A stretch of DNA of 64,000 bases, taken from the NCBI RefSeq assembly GCF_900096945.1, contig NZ_FMKA01000003.1, positions 181,840 to 245,839 of the forward strand. The letters run 5' to 3'. The first letter of the stretch is position 1, and the number at the start of each line of letters is the position of its first letter. The DNA is from Anaerobium acetethylicum (lineage in GTDB: Bacteria; Bacillota; Clostridia; Lachnospirales; Lachnospiraceae). The notes under the pieces were generated by a model. It did not search any database, was not told the origin of the DNA, and was given only the letters and a program-made list of their open reading frames with translations. Positions 45,045 to 54,234 of the stretch are shown in pieces. The translations under genes were made by a program, and so were the position numbers.

Positions 45045-45186
45045 GTAACTATTCAGGACTACGTCCTTCATAGTCACATATGATGCACACAAATTGCAAA
45101 ATCTGCAATTTGGCGCACGAATGTCTCGGGTTTTTATGCAAAATCAGCATAAAACACCTCGCGAGACAGGGGTTCTGAACAGTTAC
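45045..45186 (-). mobile_element. Family A repeat, copy A8, at the usp stop codon
   Basis: A 142-bp copy flanked by CTATTTTA (45037-45044) and CTATTTCA (45187-45194), an 8-bp duplication with one change. The stop codon of the usp gene (complement of CTA at 45187-45189) lies inside the duplicated target, so insertion kept it intact. Confidence 0.95.
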
Positions 45187-45669
45187 CTATTTCACTACTA
45201 AAACAGGCTGCTTCGCATACTGCAGCACTTTAAGCGTCACGCTTCCTAATATGAAACGCTGGACCCTTGAGGAACTTATACCGCTGGAGCCCATAATAAT
45301 CATTGCAATTTCATCCTGATCGCCGGCATCCGTCTCAATGTCATCCGTATCCAGGTATTCGAGTATCTTCTCTGCAGGATTTCCCTCAAGCAGGACTGTT
45401 TCGACCTTTCCTGAAAGTTCTCCGAATGATTCTTTTCCCTTTTTCAGATATTCCTCCGCACTTTCTTTCATTTTTGCTGAAAGTGAATATTTGTAATTAT
45501 ATATTTTTTTTGCATAATCCGTAGTTTCGACCGGAAATATTGGGAACGTGTAGTTTACAACAGTAACAAGCACAATATTATAATCCTGATTCTCCGCAAA
45601 TTCCTTACCTTTTTTCATCGCTCTTTCAGAAAATTCCGACCCATCAATGGGAATCACTATCTTTTTCAT
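45187..45669 (-). CDS. Universal stress protein (UspA family)
   Basis: A 160-residue UspA-fold protein: MKKIVIPIDGSEFSERAMKKG at the start in pieces, and the nucleotide-binding ending MIIMGSSGISSSRVQRFILGSVTLKVL, which matches the G-2x-G-9x-G(S/T) pattern of ATP-binding members. The start at 45669 is set by GGAGG eight bases upstream. It probably acts in general stress. It lies 82 bases downstream of the CstB-like gene in the same direction and may be cotranscribed. Confidence 0.9.
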   Translation of the reverse strand: MKKIVIPIDGSEFSERAMKKGKEFAENQDYNIVLVTVVNYTFPIFPVETTDYAKKIYNYKYSLSAKMKESAEEYLKKGKESFGELSGKVETVLLEGNPAEKILEYLDTDDIETDAGDQDEIAMIIMGSSGISSSRVQRFILGSVTLKVLQYAKQPVLVVK

Positions 45670-45751
45670 CCAATCAGCCTCCTTAAGCCATATTCTGTTC
45701 GTGTTCTGTCTTTGCAGGTTCTCATACAAAACCGGCATAAACCCGGTCGTT

Positions 45752-47119
45752 CTAAACGATAGGAAAACCTGCCTTCATCCATGCTTTTACTCCGCCTATT
45801 ACATTGATCACATCTTTCTTTCCACTCAGTTTCATCATCAGGCTGGTTGCCAGAAGCGACCGGTTTCCTGTGCTGCATATGAAGGCAACCGGCTTATCTC
45901 CAATCCACTCCTCATATCTGTTGCGCACATCCGGTGCCGGCGCATGAACCGCCCCTTCTATATGTCCCGCATCCCATTCACTTTTCAGCCTGGTATCAAT
46001 CAGAACCAGTTCATTCCTCTCCAGCCTTTCCTTCAGCTCCGTTACTGAAATACCTGAAAAATAAGCTGTCTTCAGTCCCGATGCCGCATACTCCGGCATC
46101 CCCCCGTTCAGATAGCCTGCTATCTGATCAAGGCCGACTCTCCGAAGCATTTTTACAGCCGTATCCAGGTCACCTGATGAATCCGCTACCAGAAGTATCG
46201 GCTTGTCAGGAGGCAGCACCCAGCCCGCAAATGTGGCAAAGTTTCCCTTCAGGCTAAGCCCGTATGCGCCCGGAACGTGTGCCCCCGCAAACGGAAGCTG
46301 ATCCCTGGCATCCACTACAAGATATCCCGACTCGGCAAGCTCAAGGAATTCTTTCGGCTTATATGGGACAGGTTTAGGCATCTCGTCAGTTCTGGCCGGT
46401 CCTTTCCTGTTAATCTCAGAACACCTTGAAAAATGGTCCGGAGCCTCCATCATGTTTTCCAGAAATGTACTGGCAAATTCCTCCTCTGTATTGATCTGCA
46501 TTGCATAGTTATACATTTTTTCAGTCCCTATGGTGGATGAAAGCTTTGACGAGAGAGCCTTTCCACACAGGGAGCCTGCTCCATGTGCCGGGTACATCTC
46601 CACATGGCCGCCTATCTGTTCTATCCGCCGAAGGCTTTTATACAGGCTCAGGGCAAGCTCTTCCTTTCTATCCGGAAAAAGATCAGGCCTTCCAGCATCC
46701 CCCACCAGAAGTGTATCACCCGTGAACGCCAGCGCCGGCACCTTGCCTCTTTCCAGATCTGATACCAGAAAAACTGCTCCTTCCGGTGTATGGCCAGGCG
46801 TCTCGATCATCCTTACAAGCAATGTGTCCAGGATGATTTCCTCCTCGTCAGCCATGGCATAATGTTCATATTCCGCGCCCGCCTTCGCTGATATATAGAT
46901 CGTTGCGCCAGTCTTCTCCGCCAGCTCTATATGGCCTGATACAAAATCGGCATGGAGATGGGTTTCAATTATCCCCTTAATGGGCAGCCCAAAAGATGCT
47001 GCGATTTCTATGTACTGATCAACCTCCCTTGCCGGATCGACTACGATGCATGCATTTCTGCCTCCTATGACATAAGAACAGTGGGCCAGTCCTGCCGTAT
47101 AAACCTGCTTGAATTCCAT
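45752..47119 (-). CDS. CstB-like MBL persulfide dioxygenase with two rhodanese domains
   Basis: A 455-residue protein. The N-terminal MBL domain (about 1-245) has THLHADFVSGH, GHTPEG and the pattern of ETHE1-type persulfide dioxygenases. The first rhodanese domain (about 255-350) has VADSSGDLD where the active Cys would be and is therefore inactive; the second (about 360-455) has Cys415 in FICSTGNRS. This MBL, pseudo-rhodanese, rhodanese order is that of staphylococcal CstB, which oxidises low-molecular-weight persulfides to thiosulfate. The reaction uses oxygen and iron, which is notable in an anaerobe. The divergent neighbour is a rhodanese lipoprotein. No CstR-type repressor is nearby. Confidence 0.88.
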   Translation of the reverse strand: MEFKQVYTAGLAHCSYVIGGRNACIVVDPAREVDQYIEIAASFGLPIKGIIETHLHADFVSGHIELAEKTGATIYISAKAGAEYEHYAMADEEEIILDTLLVRMIETPGHTPEGAVFLVSDLERGKVPALAFTGDTLLVGDAGRPDLFPDRKEELALSLYKSLRRIEQIGGHVEMYPAHGAGSLCGKALSSKLSSTIGTEKMYNYAMQINTEEEFASTFLENMMEAPDHFSRCSEINRKGPARTDEMPKPVPYKPKEFLELAESGYLVVDARDQLPFAGAHVPGAYGLSLKGNFATFAGWVLPPDKPILLVADSSGDLDTAVKMLRRVGLDQIAGYLNGGMPEYAASGLKTAYFSGISVTELKERLERNELVLIDTRLKSEWDAGHIEGAVHAPAPDVRNRYEEWIGDKPVAFICSTGNRSLLATSLMMKLSGKKDVINVIGGVKAWMKAGFPIV

Positions 47120-47253
47120 CTGTCATCCCTCCTCATTTTTTCCTACTTTTAATGTATCATCACCCTATTTTTGTGTCAACTTATTTAATCACATCTAATT
47201 ATCTTTGTTTTTATATGAAATATCTTTTGAATTCTTTTATTTGATCTATAATA

Positions 47254-47262
47254 TGCTATAAT
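47254..47262 (+). promoter_or_regulatory. Extended -10 promoter of the rhodanese gene
   Basis: TGC-TATAAT with a second TATAAT just upstream. The start site would be near 47269, in a decayed family A end. Confidence 0.6.
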
Positions 47263-47266
47263 AATG

Positions 47267-47340
47267 GTAACTATTCAGAGTTGCTGCCTTATGCGGAGGT
47301 TTTTATATTTTCGCAAAACTGCAGGCTCCTGTTTGCCATC
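47267..47340 (+). mobile_element. Family A repeat, decayed copy A9
   Basis: Starts GTAACTATTCAG and keeps GCGGAGGTTTTTATA..CGCAAAA, a faded form of the family A hairpin GCGAGGTGTTTTTATGC..GCATAAAA. It forms part of the leader of the rhodanese gene. Confidence 0.45.
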
Positions 47341-47359
47341 TGAAAGAAAGGTGATTTCT

Positions 47360-47755
47360 ATGAAAAAGAAAAGTTTGGTCCTCCTGTTGCTTGTGATCAC
47401 CACAGGCTCCCTTATGGGTTGTGCTGAAAAAAAAACTACCAGTGCGCCAGTAGTAATCACTGCTGCCGAAGCCAAAGACATGATGGATAAAAATCCCGGC
47501 ATCACGATTCTGGATGTCAGGACTGCCAGTGAATTCCAATCGGGCCATATTAAAGGTGCCCTGCTGATTCCATATGATGAAATAAATGTGAAGGCTGAAA
47601 GCATGCTGAAGGATAAATCCGCACCGATTCTGGTATACTGCCGTTCCGGCAGACGAAGCGCCATTGCCGCACAGGCACTGACTGATCTGGGCTATTCAAA
47701 GGTATACGATTTTGGCGGAATTGCAGACTGGACTTACGAAACAGTCACGGAATAG
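47360..47755 (+). CDS. Rhodanese-like lipoprotein
   Basis: A 131-residue exported lipoprotein with lipobox LMGC (Cys22) and one rhodanese domain: ITILDVRTASEFQSGHIKGA and the active-site loop YCRSGRRS. Such proteins move sulfane sulfur or serve as thiol carriers outside the membrane. GAAAGGTG lies before the ATG at 47360. It is divergent from the CstB-like gene, so together they may handle reactive sulfur at the cell surface and in the cytoplasm. Confidence 0.88.
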   Translation: MKKKSLVLLLLVITTGSLMGCAEKKTTSAPVVITAAEAKDMMDKNPGITILDVRTASEFQSGHIKGALLIPYDEINVKAESMLKDKSAPILVYCRSGRRSAIAAQALTDLGYSKVYDFGGIADWTYETVTE

Positions 47756-47759
47756 GTTT

Positions 47760-47856
47760 GAGTGTGCCTCCACGCGAAGCGTTTTTATCTCATAGGATGA
47801 TTTTTTCTGTGAAAAAAACGGCTTTGGTCAGTCTGTAAACTGTCCAAAGCCGTTTT
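47760..47856. terminator. Shared terminator, next to a decayed family D repeat
   Basis: AACGGCTTTGG (47817-47827) pairs with CCAAAGCCGTT (47844-47854); on the minus strand a run of seven T follows. It ends the DUF1456/jet unit. The bases before it (47760-47816) resemble the family D unit (CGCGAAGCG, TTTTTATCTCATAGGAT). Confidence 0.85.
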
Positions 47857-47861
47857 ATAAC

Positions 47862-48392
47862 TTATTTTCTGTATCTGATTGCCAGTCCCTTCAGGAAATT
47901 CCTGGCATATCTGTCGCCGCACTCTTTATAATTTTTATGTCCTTCTTTTCTGAACACGGCACTCAGTTCTCCCTTTGTAATCACGACTCCTGCCAGCGCC
48001 AGTATCTCAAGCATATCCTCGCTTGATAATGCCAGGGCTATCTTCAGTTTCTTCAGAAGCACATTATTCACGCTCTTGTTGTTCCTGATAGCCAGAGCCG
48101 GCTTTTCAGATGAATCTGCCGCAGTCTCCCTGATCCCTCTTTTGAAAATGATAAATCCGTTCAAAAATGACTCCAGCATGAAATTGCTGCATTTTACAGC
48201 CGCTTCCGTATCTTCTGCTTCATCAATATCACTCTCAGTTTCCTCGTCAGAATCGTACTTCGGCTTCCTGAACAGGTCGAACACCTCTTCTTTCGTCATT
48301 TCAATTCCGCCAAGCCTGAATATTTCCACAAGATCCGTATCCTTTATATCCAAAGCGTATCTCAGTCTGATCAGTATATCATTATTATCCAT
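47862..48392 (-). CDS. DUF1456 (YehS-like) protein
   Basis: A 176-residue protein with two copies of the DUF1456 motif: NNDILIRLRYALDIKDTDLVEIFRLGGIEMTKEEVFDLFRK in pieces near the start, and NNVLLKKLKIALALSSEDMLEILALAGVVITKGELSAVFRK after an acidic linker. DUF1456 has no known reaction. AAGGAGAG before the ATG at 48392 fixes the start; the frame stays open upstream into jetC. It lies 109 bases after jetC in the same direction, before a shared terminator, where jetD would be expected in a Wadjet system. A link to JetABC is inferred from position alone. Confidence 0.82.
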   Translation of the reverse strand: MDNNDILIRLRYALDIKDTDLVEIFRLGGIEMTKEEVFDLFRKPKYDSDEETESDIDEAEDTEAAVKCSNFMLESFLNGFIIFKRGIRETAADSSEKPALAIRNNKSVNNVLLKKLKIALALSSEDMLEILALAGVVITKGELSAVFRKEGHKNYKECGDRYARNFLKGLAIRYRK

Positions 48393-48501
48393 CTTTCTCT
48401 CCTTAAATGCGTAAGCCATTTCTACATCATAACAGAATTTTCGAAAATAAGCATCCTTTTCATCCATAATTACAGTCTTACTGGCCTGAATATATTGGCA
48501 C

Positions 48502-51500
48502 TCAATTCGCCCCGGCTTCCCCATTGCCTTCCGAGAGCATCAGCTCCCTGAATTCCTTCTTCTCGAATTCCTGTATGGAAATCCTGTTTTTATTCGGGTT
48601 TGCAAAAACGAAGGTCTTGTCTACGTTGTCCACGTAATTCTGGATTTTGTCATTAGTCGCGCTTATGATTGCCTGGAACCCCAGCTTCCTGATCAGGCCG
48701 ATGCAGCTTCCTACCTTTTCCGCATCCATTTTTGAAAATGCCTCGTCGAGGACTACAAGCCTCGGCGTCGGCCTCCTCCTGATGTTTGACTTCAGGTTTA
48801 TCCTGTATACCTGGGCAAAGCTTGCCAGAAGTGCTACATACAGCGGGTTCTGGCCCTCGCCTCCGGAATTCTTTGAAAGCATCCTGCTCAGGCGCATAGG
48901 AGGCATCCCCTCAACCAGCTGCTCCATGTCAAAGGAGAGATAGGTGCGGTAGTCCGCATATTTCTCCATGTTTGCCCTGGCTTCTTCAAGGGATTTCTGG
49001 TCACTGTTTTCAGGGGGCATGAAAAGTTCGATCAGCTCGTTTATCAGGCTGCTGTAGTCCTTCTCATGCTGCATGCTGAACAGGTCCATCTGGTTGTCCA
49101 TATTCCCAACGAGCTGCTGCGGATTTATTTCCAGGTTTTCGTCCATGAACATATCATAGAATTTCCCGTCCGCGCCCTTGTTCCTCGTGATAATGAATCT
49201 ATACCTGTCCTTTCCGAAGTCAAGCCGGGAAAGGATTCTGTTCAGGTCGTCCTTCTGCTGCATGACTTCCTTGACTGCATCCCTGATTTTGTAGATGAAA
49301 TCAGTCTTGAAATGGTACACGGCCTGCTTCGCCTGTTCGTCAGCCTTCGTAGTGAATTCCGCCAGCTTGTCGCTGCTCAGGATTTCAAAAAGCTGGTCGT
49401 ATTCCCTGTTGTCCCTGCTGACAATTGAGAATCCCCTGTACCCGTAGGAATCACGATAGGACTCCCGCCTGCGGATCAGGTAATCGAATTCCGTCTCTGC
49501 TGCCTTTTCTGCTTCCGCCCTGCCTTCCAGCAGGATCGCTTTTACAGCCTCCGGCTTCTTCCTTTCGTTTTCAAGGATGAATTTCTCATACTCCTCATCC
49601 TTTGCTTCCTCCCGGAAGAATGATGCCTGTCTGCCAGTCAGTTCCTCGCTCAGCGAAATCTGCTCTTCCCTGAACTCTTCCAGTTTTTCCATTTTGGATT
49701 TCAATTCTCCTGCTGAAGCCGCTTTCTGGCTGCTTTTTCTATTGATTTTCTGCAGGAGGGAATCCCTCTTCTCTATCAGCCCGTCAATATCCTTCTTCTT
49801 CAGTTCTTCAATGCTCTGTTCGTAATCCAGTTTCTGATTTTCCTTCTGTTCGATGTCCAGGACATCCTTAAGCAGCCTTTCATAGCTGTCGATGTCATCG
49901 GAAAAGCTTTCATACCTGAGGATTTCACCCAGCCTGTCCATCTGCCTGTCCAGCGGCTTCTTCTCTGTTTCCAGTTCTGACTGCTCACGTTCCAGCCTTG
50001 CAAGGCGCCTCTCTATTGCTTCCTGCCCGATGAATGCCTGCTCCGTGTAATTGCGCGGATTGATATGCTGGATTTTATAGCCCTGGTAAAGAACGCAGTC
50101 CTGAGTGATCCCGCTCCTGTTCAGGCGCAGCTCATCCCTTGTGCTACATTTAATGACGCTCCCCATCAGATAGTCCACATAAGCCCCTGCATAATCCACC
50201 GAAGCCGTGACCTCCTCTGCAAGCGCCCCTTCCATTACCGGCCTTCTGTCCTTCAATACCCTTTCCGTGTCTATGACTGCTGCCCTGTAGTATTTCTTCG
50301 GGTCAAGCCTTCTGTATATCTTCATTGCCTCCCCGACATAATCCGGATGCACCATAAGGCCCAGCTTGTTGTTCCCCATATAGCCTTCCACGGCATTCAG
50401 CCAGTTCTCATCCCTGACTTCAATGATGTCTGCCAGGATATCCACCTGAACCGGCATTTTACAGGCCTTTTCAAGTTCCTCTGCAAGAAACTCCTTTGCT
50501 TCAAGCAGATAGGCAGGATATGCCTTCTGGCCGCTCTTCAGGGTTCTGATCTGACCTGAACTCTCATTGAGCCTGTTTCTGAGCTCCCTGATCTTTGCCG
50601 AAAGCTCTTCCTTCTCCCTTTCGATCCCCTCTTTTGCCTCAGCAACTGCCGACTTGATTGCTTCCATATCGAAGCGGTCAGCCTCATATCTCTGGAACCT
50701 TTCTATAGCTTCCTTCACGGATGGATTCAGAAACTCTGACTCTGCCCATTTTCCAAGCCGGCCGGCTATCTGATCATAGGCAGCTTTTCGTCCCTTCAAG
50801 ATTTCCAGCATCTGGTTGATGGACGCCAGTTCCGATTCCAGGTGGCCGTAGCCGCTTTCCTGAATGGCGATGATGATCTCATCCCTCTGCTTCTGGTGGT
50901 TTTCAATTTCCTTTTCGAGATCTGAAACCGTATTTTCGAGGATGAGGATATCGTTTCCATATGCCTCCCGCTGGATTTCTATTCTTTCCAATTTTGATTC
51001 CAGGGTCCTGATTTCAAATTTATCGATGCTGTACTGGTACTGGGCCGCCTTCTCACAGCATCCGTGATATTTTCCATACTGTTCATGTATACGGCTGAGG
51101 GCTTCTATTTCCCTCTTCGTATCCTCGAGTTTCCTTTTCAGCCTCGTGTACTGGGCCACGCTGTCCTGCATGTCTTCCATATGGATGTCATTTTCCGTAC
51201 AGATATAATTTTTCACAAAATCCTCAAGCTTCATGTCCATCTTAAAGGGAATCGCTTTCTTGAACAAAGCCGGGAAATGTTTTTGATGAAGTCCGCCGAA
51301 ATAGTTGCTGTACAGCTCATTCCGGAACTTTTCATTTGTCCTGCTGAAGTAGTAATCCTCTTTGTTGAAGTTCTCCTTCATGTATTCCCTGAGTCCGCTT
51401 ATGGAAAGGACTTTGTCTCCATCCCTGTATCCATTTTCCAGCAGTTCTCCCGCATGCTGGAAAAACATTCTGCTCACGTCATTTACCGCAACGTCCACAT

Positions 51501-51861
51501 CGAAAATCACCCCGATGCTCTGATGCTTCCCTGTTTCTGTGTCCCGGAATTCAAGCACTATAGTGGTTGAAAAATTCCTGTTCCTCAGATAGCTGGCCAC
51601 ATTGTTTTCCTGCACGACCTTCATGCCCCTGAGATATTCGATGAGGGTACGGTCTGAATCCTCCTTGGCAGCCTTGTTGAAGAAGCCCCTTCCATTGCTG
51701 TCGGCATAGAGTACGATCTGCAGTGCATCCAGGACCGTTGACTTTCCGCTTCCAGAATGTCCCGTAAAGAAATTGATTTCATCGTTGAAAATCAGAAGTT
51801 TCTCATTGATATAATGCCAGTTGTTCAGACTCATCTTCGTCATCACCTGATATCTGCCCAT
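48502..51861 (-). CDS. jetC: JetC/MksB-like SMC-type ATPase
   Basis: A 1119-residue SMC-like ATPase. Walker A is GHSGSGKST (34-42), the signature NSGGEGQNP begins at 998, and Walker B LVVLDEAF has Asp1039 and Glu1040. Long coiled coils (about 220-450 and 600-930) enclose a hinge-like part near 460-590. This is the motor of Wadjet/MksBEF complexes, which extrude loops of DNA; with the nuclease JetD they cut circular plasmids. The gene starts inside the end of jetB (59-base overlap) at an ATG with GAGGAGG nine bases upstream. No JetD is in the window. Confidence 0.9.
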   Translation of the reverse strand: MGRYQVMTKMSLNNWHYINEKLLIFNDEINFFTGHSGSGKSTVLDALQIVLYADSNGRGFFNKAAKEDSDRTLIEYLRGMKVVQENNVASYLRNRNFSTTIVLEFRDTETGKHQSIGVIFDVDVAVNDVSRMFFQHAGELLENGYRDGDKVLSISGLREYMKENFNKEDYYFSRTNEKFRNELYSNYFGGLHQKHFPALFKKAIPFKMDMKLEDFVKNYICTENDIHMEDMQDSVAQYTRLKRKLEDTKREIEALSRIHEQYGKYHGCCEKAAQYQYSIDKFEIRTLESKLERIEIQREAYGNDILILENTVSDLEKEIENHQKQRDEIIIAIQESGYGHLESELASINQMLEILKGRKAAYDQIAGRLGKWAESEFLNPSVKEAIERFQRYEADRFDMEAIKSAVAEAKEGIEREKEELSAKIRELRNRLNESSGQIRTLKSGQKAYPAYLLEAKEFLAEELEKACKMPVQVDILADIIEVRDENWLNAVEGYMGNNKLGLMVHPDYVGEAMKIYRRLDPKKYYRAAVIDTERVLKDRRPVMEGALAEEVTASVDYAGAYVDYLMGSVIKCSTRDELRLNRSGITQDCVLYQGYKIQHINPRNYTEQAFIGQEAIERRLARLEREQSELETEKKPLDRQMDRLGEILRYESFSDDIDSYERLLKDVLDIEQKENQKLDYEQSIEELKKKDIDGLIEKRDSLLQKINRKSSQKAASAGELKSKMEKLEEFREEQISLSEELTGRQASFFREEAKDEEYEKFILENERKKPEAVKAILLEGRAEAEKAAETEFDYLIRRRESYRDSYGYRGFSIVSRDNREYDQLFEILSSDKLAEFTTKADEQAKQAVYHFKTDFIYKIRDAVKEVMQQKDDLNRILSRLDFGKDRYRFIITRNKGADGKFYDMFMDENLEINPQQLVGNMDNQMDLFSMQHEKDYSSLINELIELFMPPENSDQKSLEEARANMEKYADYRTYLSFDMEQLVEGMPPMRLSRMLSKNSGGEGQNPLYVALLASFAQVYRINLKSNIRRRPTPRLVVLDEAFSKMDAEKVGSCIGLIRKLGFQAIISATNDKIQNYVDNVDKTFVFANPNKNRISIQEFEKKEFRELMLSEGNGEAGAN

Positions 51862-52465
51862 TTTCGATGTCCTCCTCTTCCTGATACTGTTCTATGATTC
51901 CTGCTATGGTCTGGGTGTCGAAAAGCAGGTTTACCGTAGGATAAATGATAAATCTCGTGTCTTTGTCCAGCCCGCCCATCTCATCCATGATCTCGATGAC
52001 CTGGTATTTCTTCAGTGCCGCCATAGTCTTCCTTACTTCTGTAATCGAGATGGATTTGTTGTTCCAAAGGCGGAACAGCTGTATTTTGCTGTAAACCTCG
52101 TCAAGGGTCGAATAGACATAGACAGAATTCGAAGCCATATTCATCTGTTCGTCGAATATGAGCTTAAGCAGCAGGATGAATATGGTTGTCAGCCTGCTCA
52201 GTTTGTCTCCCTGCTGGTTCTTTGTCCTGATGAAAATGATGCCGAACTGCCTGTTCTCAATCAGATCGATATCCGCTATTTTGAAATACCCTTTCAGGAA
52301 ATCCAGGTGTCTTTCGCATACCCTGTACATCCTGTTCGGCAGGTAACGTTCCGTCCTGCCGTCATACTTTCTTTCTAATATATAGGTCTGGCTGAAAAGG
52401 AGTTTCAGGGCATCCGTCAGTTCGCCCTTCTCCTCGTCCAGCAGCTCGTTATAGTATTGGAACAT
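51803..52465 (-). CDS. jetB: JetB/MksE-like subunit (DUF4194)
   Basis: A 220-residue protein matching the DUF4194/JetB group, with a winged-helix-like core (IFILLLKLIFDEQM..SISITEVRKTMAALKKYQVIEIMD in pieces) and a very acidic C-terminus. In MksBEF and Wadjet complexes this KITE-type subunit bridges the kleisin and the ATPase heads. It overlaps jetA by 17 bases and jetC by 59 bases. Confidence 0.85.
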   Translation of the reverse strand: MFQYYNELLDEEKGELTDALKLLFSQTYILERKYDGRTERYLPNRMYRVCERHLDFLKGYFKIADIDLIENRQFGIIFIRTKNQQGDKLSRLTTIFILLLKLIFDEQMNMASNSVYVYSTLDEVYSKIQLFRLWNNKSISITEVRKTMAALKKYQVIEIMDEMGGLDKDTRFIIYPTVNLLFDTQTIAGIIEQYQEEEDIENGQISGDDEDESEQLALYQ

Positions 52466-53849
52466 GTTCTGTCTTTTCCTTCCTTACAAATACTACGTCC
52501 GGATAGACGTATTTTTCATTTTCAATGGTTCCGGACATCTGGTCTGAAACTTCCACCCGGAACGGACTCTTCTTTCTGATGCTGTAATCATAAGCCAGGA
52601 CGAGAAGGTCGAATTCCTCCTCCGTGCATACAGGGTGATCTTTTGTGCGGTACCTGCCGTTCTCCATCCGGTCAAGTACAAACGCCTCAATCTGGCTCTG
52701 GCTGTAGCGGTTCTTATTCCTGTTGATCCTGAGTATATCGTCTCTGGAAAGTTCTTCCTCCAGTTCCTCTTCCACCTCTACTGTATCCTCGAAAACCCTT
52801 CTTTTTCCACGCTTTTTATAAAGGGATTCCGGTGAAACGACAGTGTGGTCATTGATCTGAAGGGCCCCTGATATCCTGGATAGCAGTCCGCTTCCGGTTC
52901 CCCCTGACAGCAGGTTGAGAAGCGTCACCACATTCCCCTTCAGTCCGTCATCATTGCCAAGCAGGTATTCCAGGCGGCTTACAGTAGCCCTGACATACTT
53001 GTTATGCTCAGTATCGATATGGGATATCCGTTCTTCCATATTCATGATTCCCCGCTCTATTTCATAGATGATCTCCTCGAATTCAGTTTCGATGGCTTCC
53101 TCTTTTTTCCCCTCGGCTTCATGCCTCTGCTTCAGCATGTACAGCCTGTTTTCATCCTCCTGTATGGTACGGAGCAGCTTCTTGATGTCATTCTTGTAGA
53201 TATAGAAGTTATCGCTTGTCTTCAGGATACTGTACTTGCGGTTTATGATCGCTTCTACATAGACATTCAGATGCTCGCTGAGCAGGTCTTCGTAATTCTC
53301 CTTCTCAAGGAGGGCCGCAAAAAACCGGTCCATATTGTGGAGCATATCCTGAAGCGCCCTGTTCAGCCTTGTGGTATTTGCCATGGCAGCCTTCAGCAGC
53401 TCGATTCCGGCCTTTCCGTCATAATAGAAGGAATAGATATTGGTATACACATTCTGTATGTAAAGATCCGTATCATTAGAATCCGGGTTTGCCAGCTTCT
53501 TGAAAACCTCGATAAACATGGATGCATAGTCCGGTATCACGATATTTGTCTTAAACGAGCTGTAATCCTCTACCTTCTTCAGCCATGCGAACCGCAGCAG
53601 CTTGCTGATGATTTTAGTAGCCATGGGCTCCATGACATCTTTGTCAAGGTCATCATCGTCGGCCGATATATCAACGGTCCTGTCGGCGAAATGCTCAGCG
53701 ATAATCGTTATGCAGGTTTCCCTGGTAAGGAAATAGTCATTATACAGATACTCGTCATAGACAGCCATCAGGGATTCCATGTATATATACCGGTTTCCGG
53801 AATGGAAAAGGCTCCAGAACTTCGGTGGAATTTTCAGTATTTCTTTCAT
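52449..53849 (-). CDS. jetA: JetA/MksF-like kleisin (DUF5716)
   Basis: A 466-residue protein of the JetA family (DUF5716 type), the kleisin that closes the ring with the SMC ATPase and holds the KITE subunit. It opens with LKIPPKFWSLFHSGNRYIYMESL in pieces, contains a helical middle with an acidic block near 65, a coiled coil near 230-300 and a C-terminal winged-helix-like end. It is the first gene of the unit: GAAGGAG precedes the ATG, and TATAAT lies on the minus strand at 53883-53888. A family B repeat sits just upstream. Confidence 0.85.
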   Translation of the reverse strand: MKEILKIPPKFWSLFHSGNRYIYMESLMAVYDEYLYNDYFLTRETCITIIAEHFADRTVDISADDDDLDKDVMEPMATKIISKLLRFAWLKKVEDYSSFKTNIVIPDYASMFIEVFKKLANPDSNDTDLYIQNVYTNIYSFYYDGKAGIELLKAAMANTTRLNRALQDMLHNMDRFFAALLEKENYEDLLSEHLNVYVEAIINRKYSILKTSDNFYIYKNDIKKLLRTIQEDENRLYMLKQRHEAEGKKEEAIETEFEEIIYEIERGIMNMEERISHIDTEHNKYVRATVSRLEYLLGNDDGLKGNVVTLLNLLSGGTGSGLLSRISGALQINDHTVVSPESLYKKRGKRRVFEDTVEVEEELEEELSRDDILRINRNKNRYSQSQIEAFVLDRMENGRYRTKDHPVCTEEEFDLLVLAYDYSIRKKSPFRVEVSDQMSGTIENEKYVYPDVVFVRKEKTEHVPIL

Positions 53850-53932
53850 TTTTTATCTCCTTCGATAAATGTCTCAGATGCGATTATACCACTTTCATGC
53901 GCAAAATTCATTAAAATCCTGATATGATCAAA

Positions 53933-54150
53933 GTGTCAAATCCCTCCTAAAACGTTCAGCTTCGTCAATTTGCCCAGTCACCAGCTATCACGCAGTGATG
54001 CAAAACATGATTCAATGAGCAGCTTTATGAAGACGTTGGTACTTGGGCCGCGTATTCTGCGGCCCTACGTACCACTACGTCTTCATCTAAGCGAGAGCGC
54101 GCTGCGAATGAACATGTTTTGCATCACGTCCTGATTACACAGACGCCAGC
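53933..54150 (+). mobile_element. Family B repeat, copy B3
   Basis: The left end GTGTCAAATCCC, the outer arm CGTCAATTTG and the core hairpin are present; the right end is cut after CATGTTTTGCATCACGTCC and replaced by a short repeated CATCACGTCCTGAT. It lies upstream of the jetA promoter. Confidence 0.85.
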
Positions 54151-54176
54151 CATCACGTCCTGATAGCGGAAAAAAA

Positions 54177-54208
54177 CCGACCGGAACTGTTTAATCAGTT
54201 CCGGTCGG
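54177..54208 (-). terminator. Terminator of the first amino acid ABC unit
   Basis: CCGACCGGAACTG pairs perfectly with CAGTTCCGGTCGG; on the minus strand seven T follow. Confidence 0.95.
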
Positions 54209-54234
54209 CTGGCTTTCCAATGACTGTTCAGGCC

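Noticed and set aside
48393..48524. Longer N-terminus for the DUF1456 protein overlapping jetC
   Set aside because: AAGGAGAG before the ATG at 48392 and the family's usual N-terminus MxNNDIL decide the shorter form.
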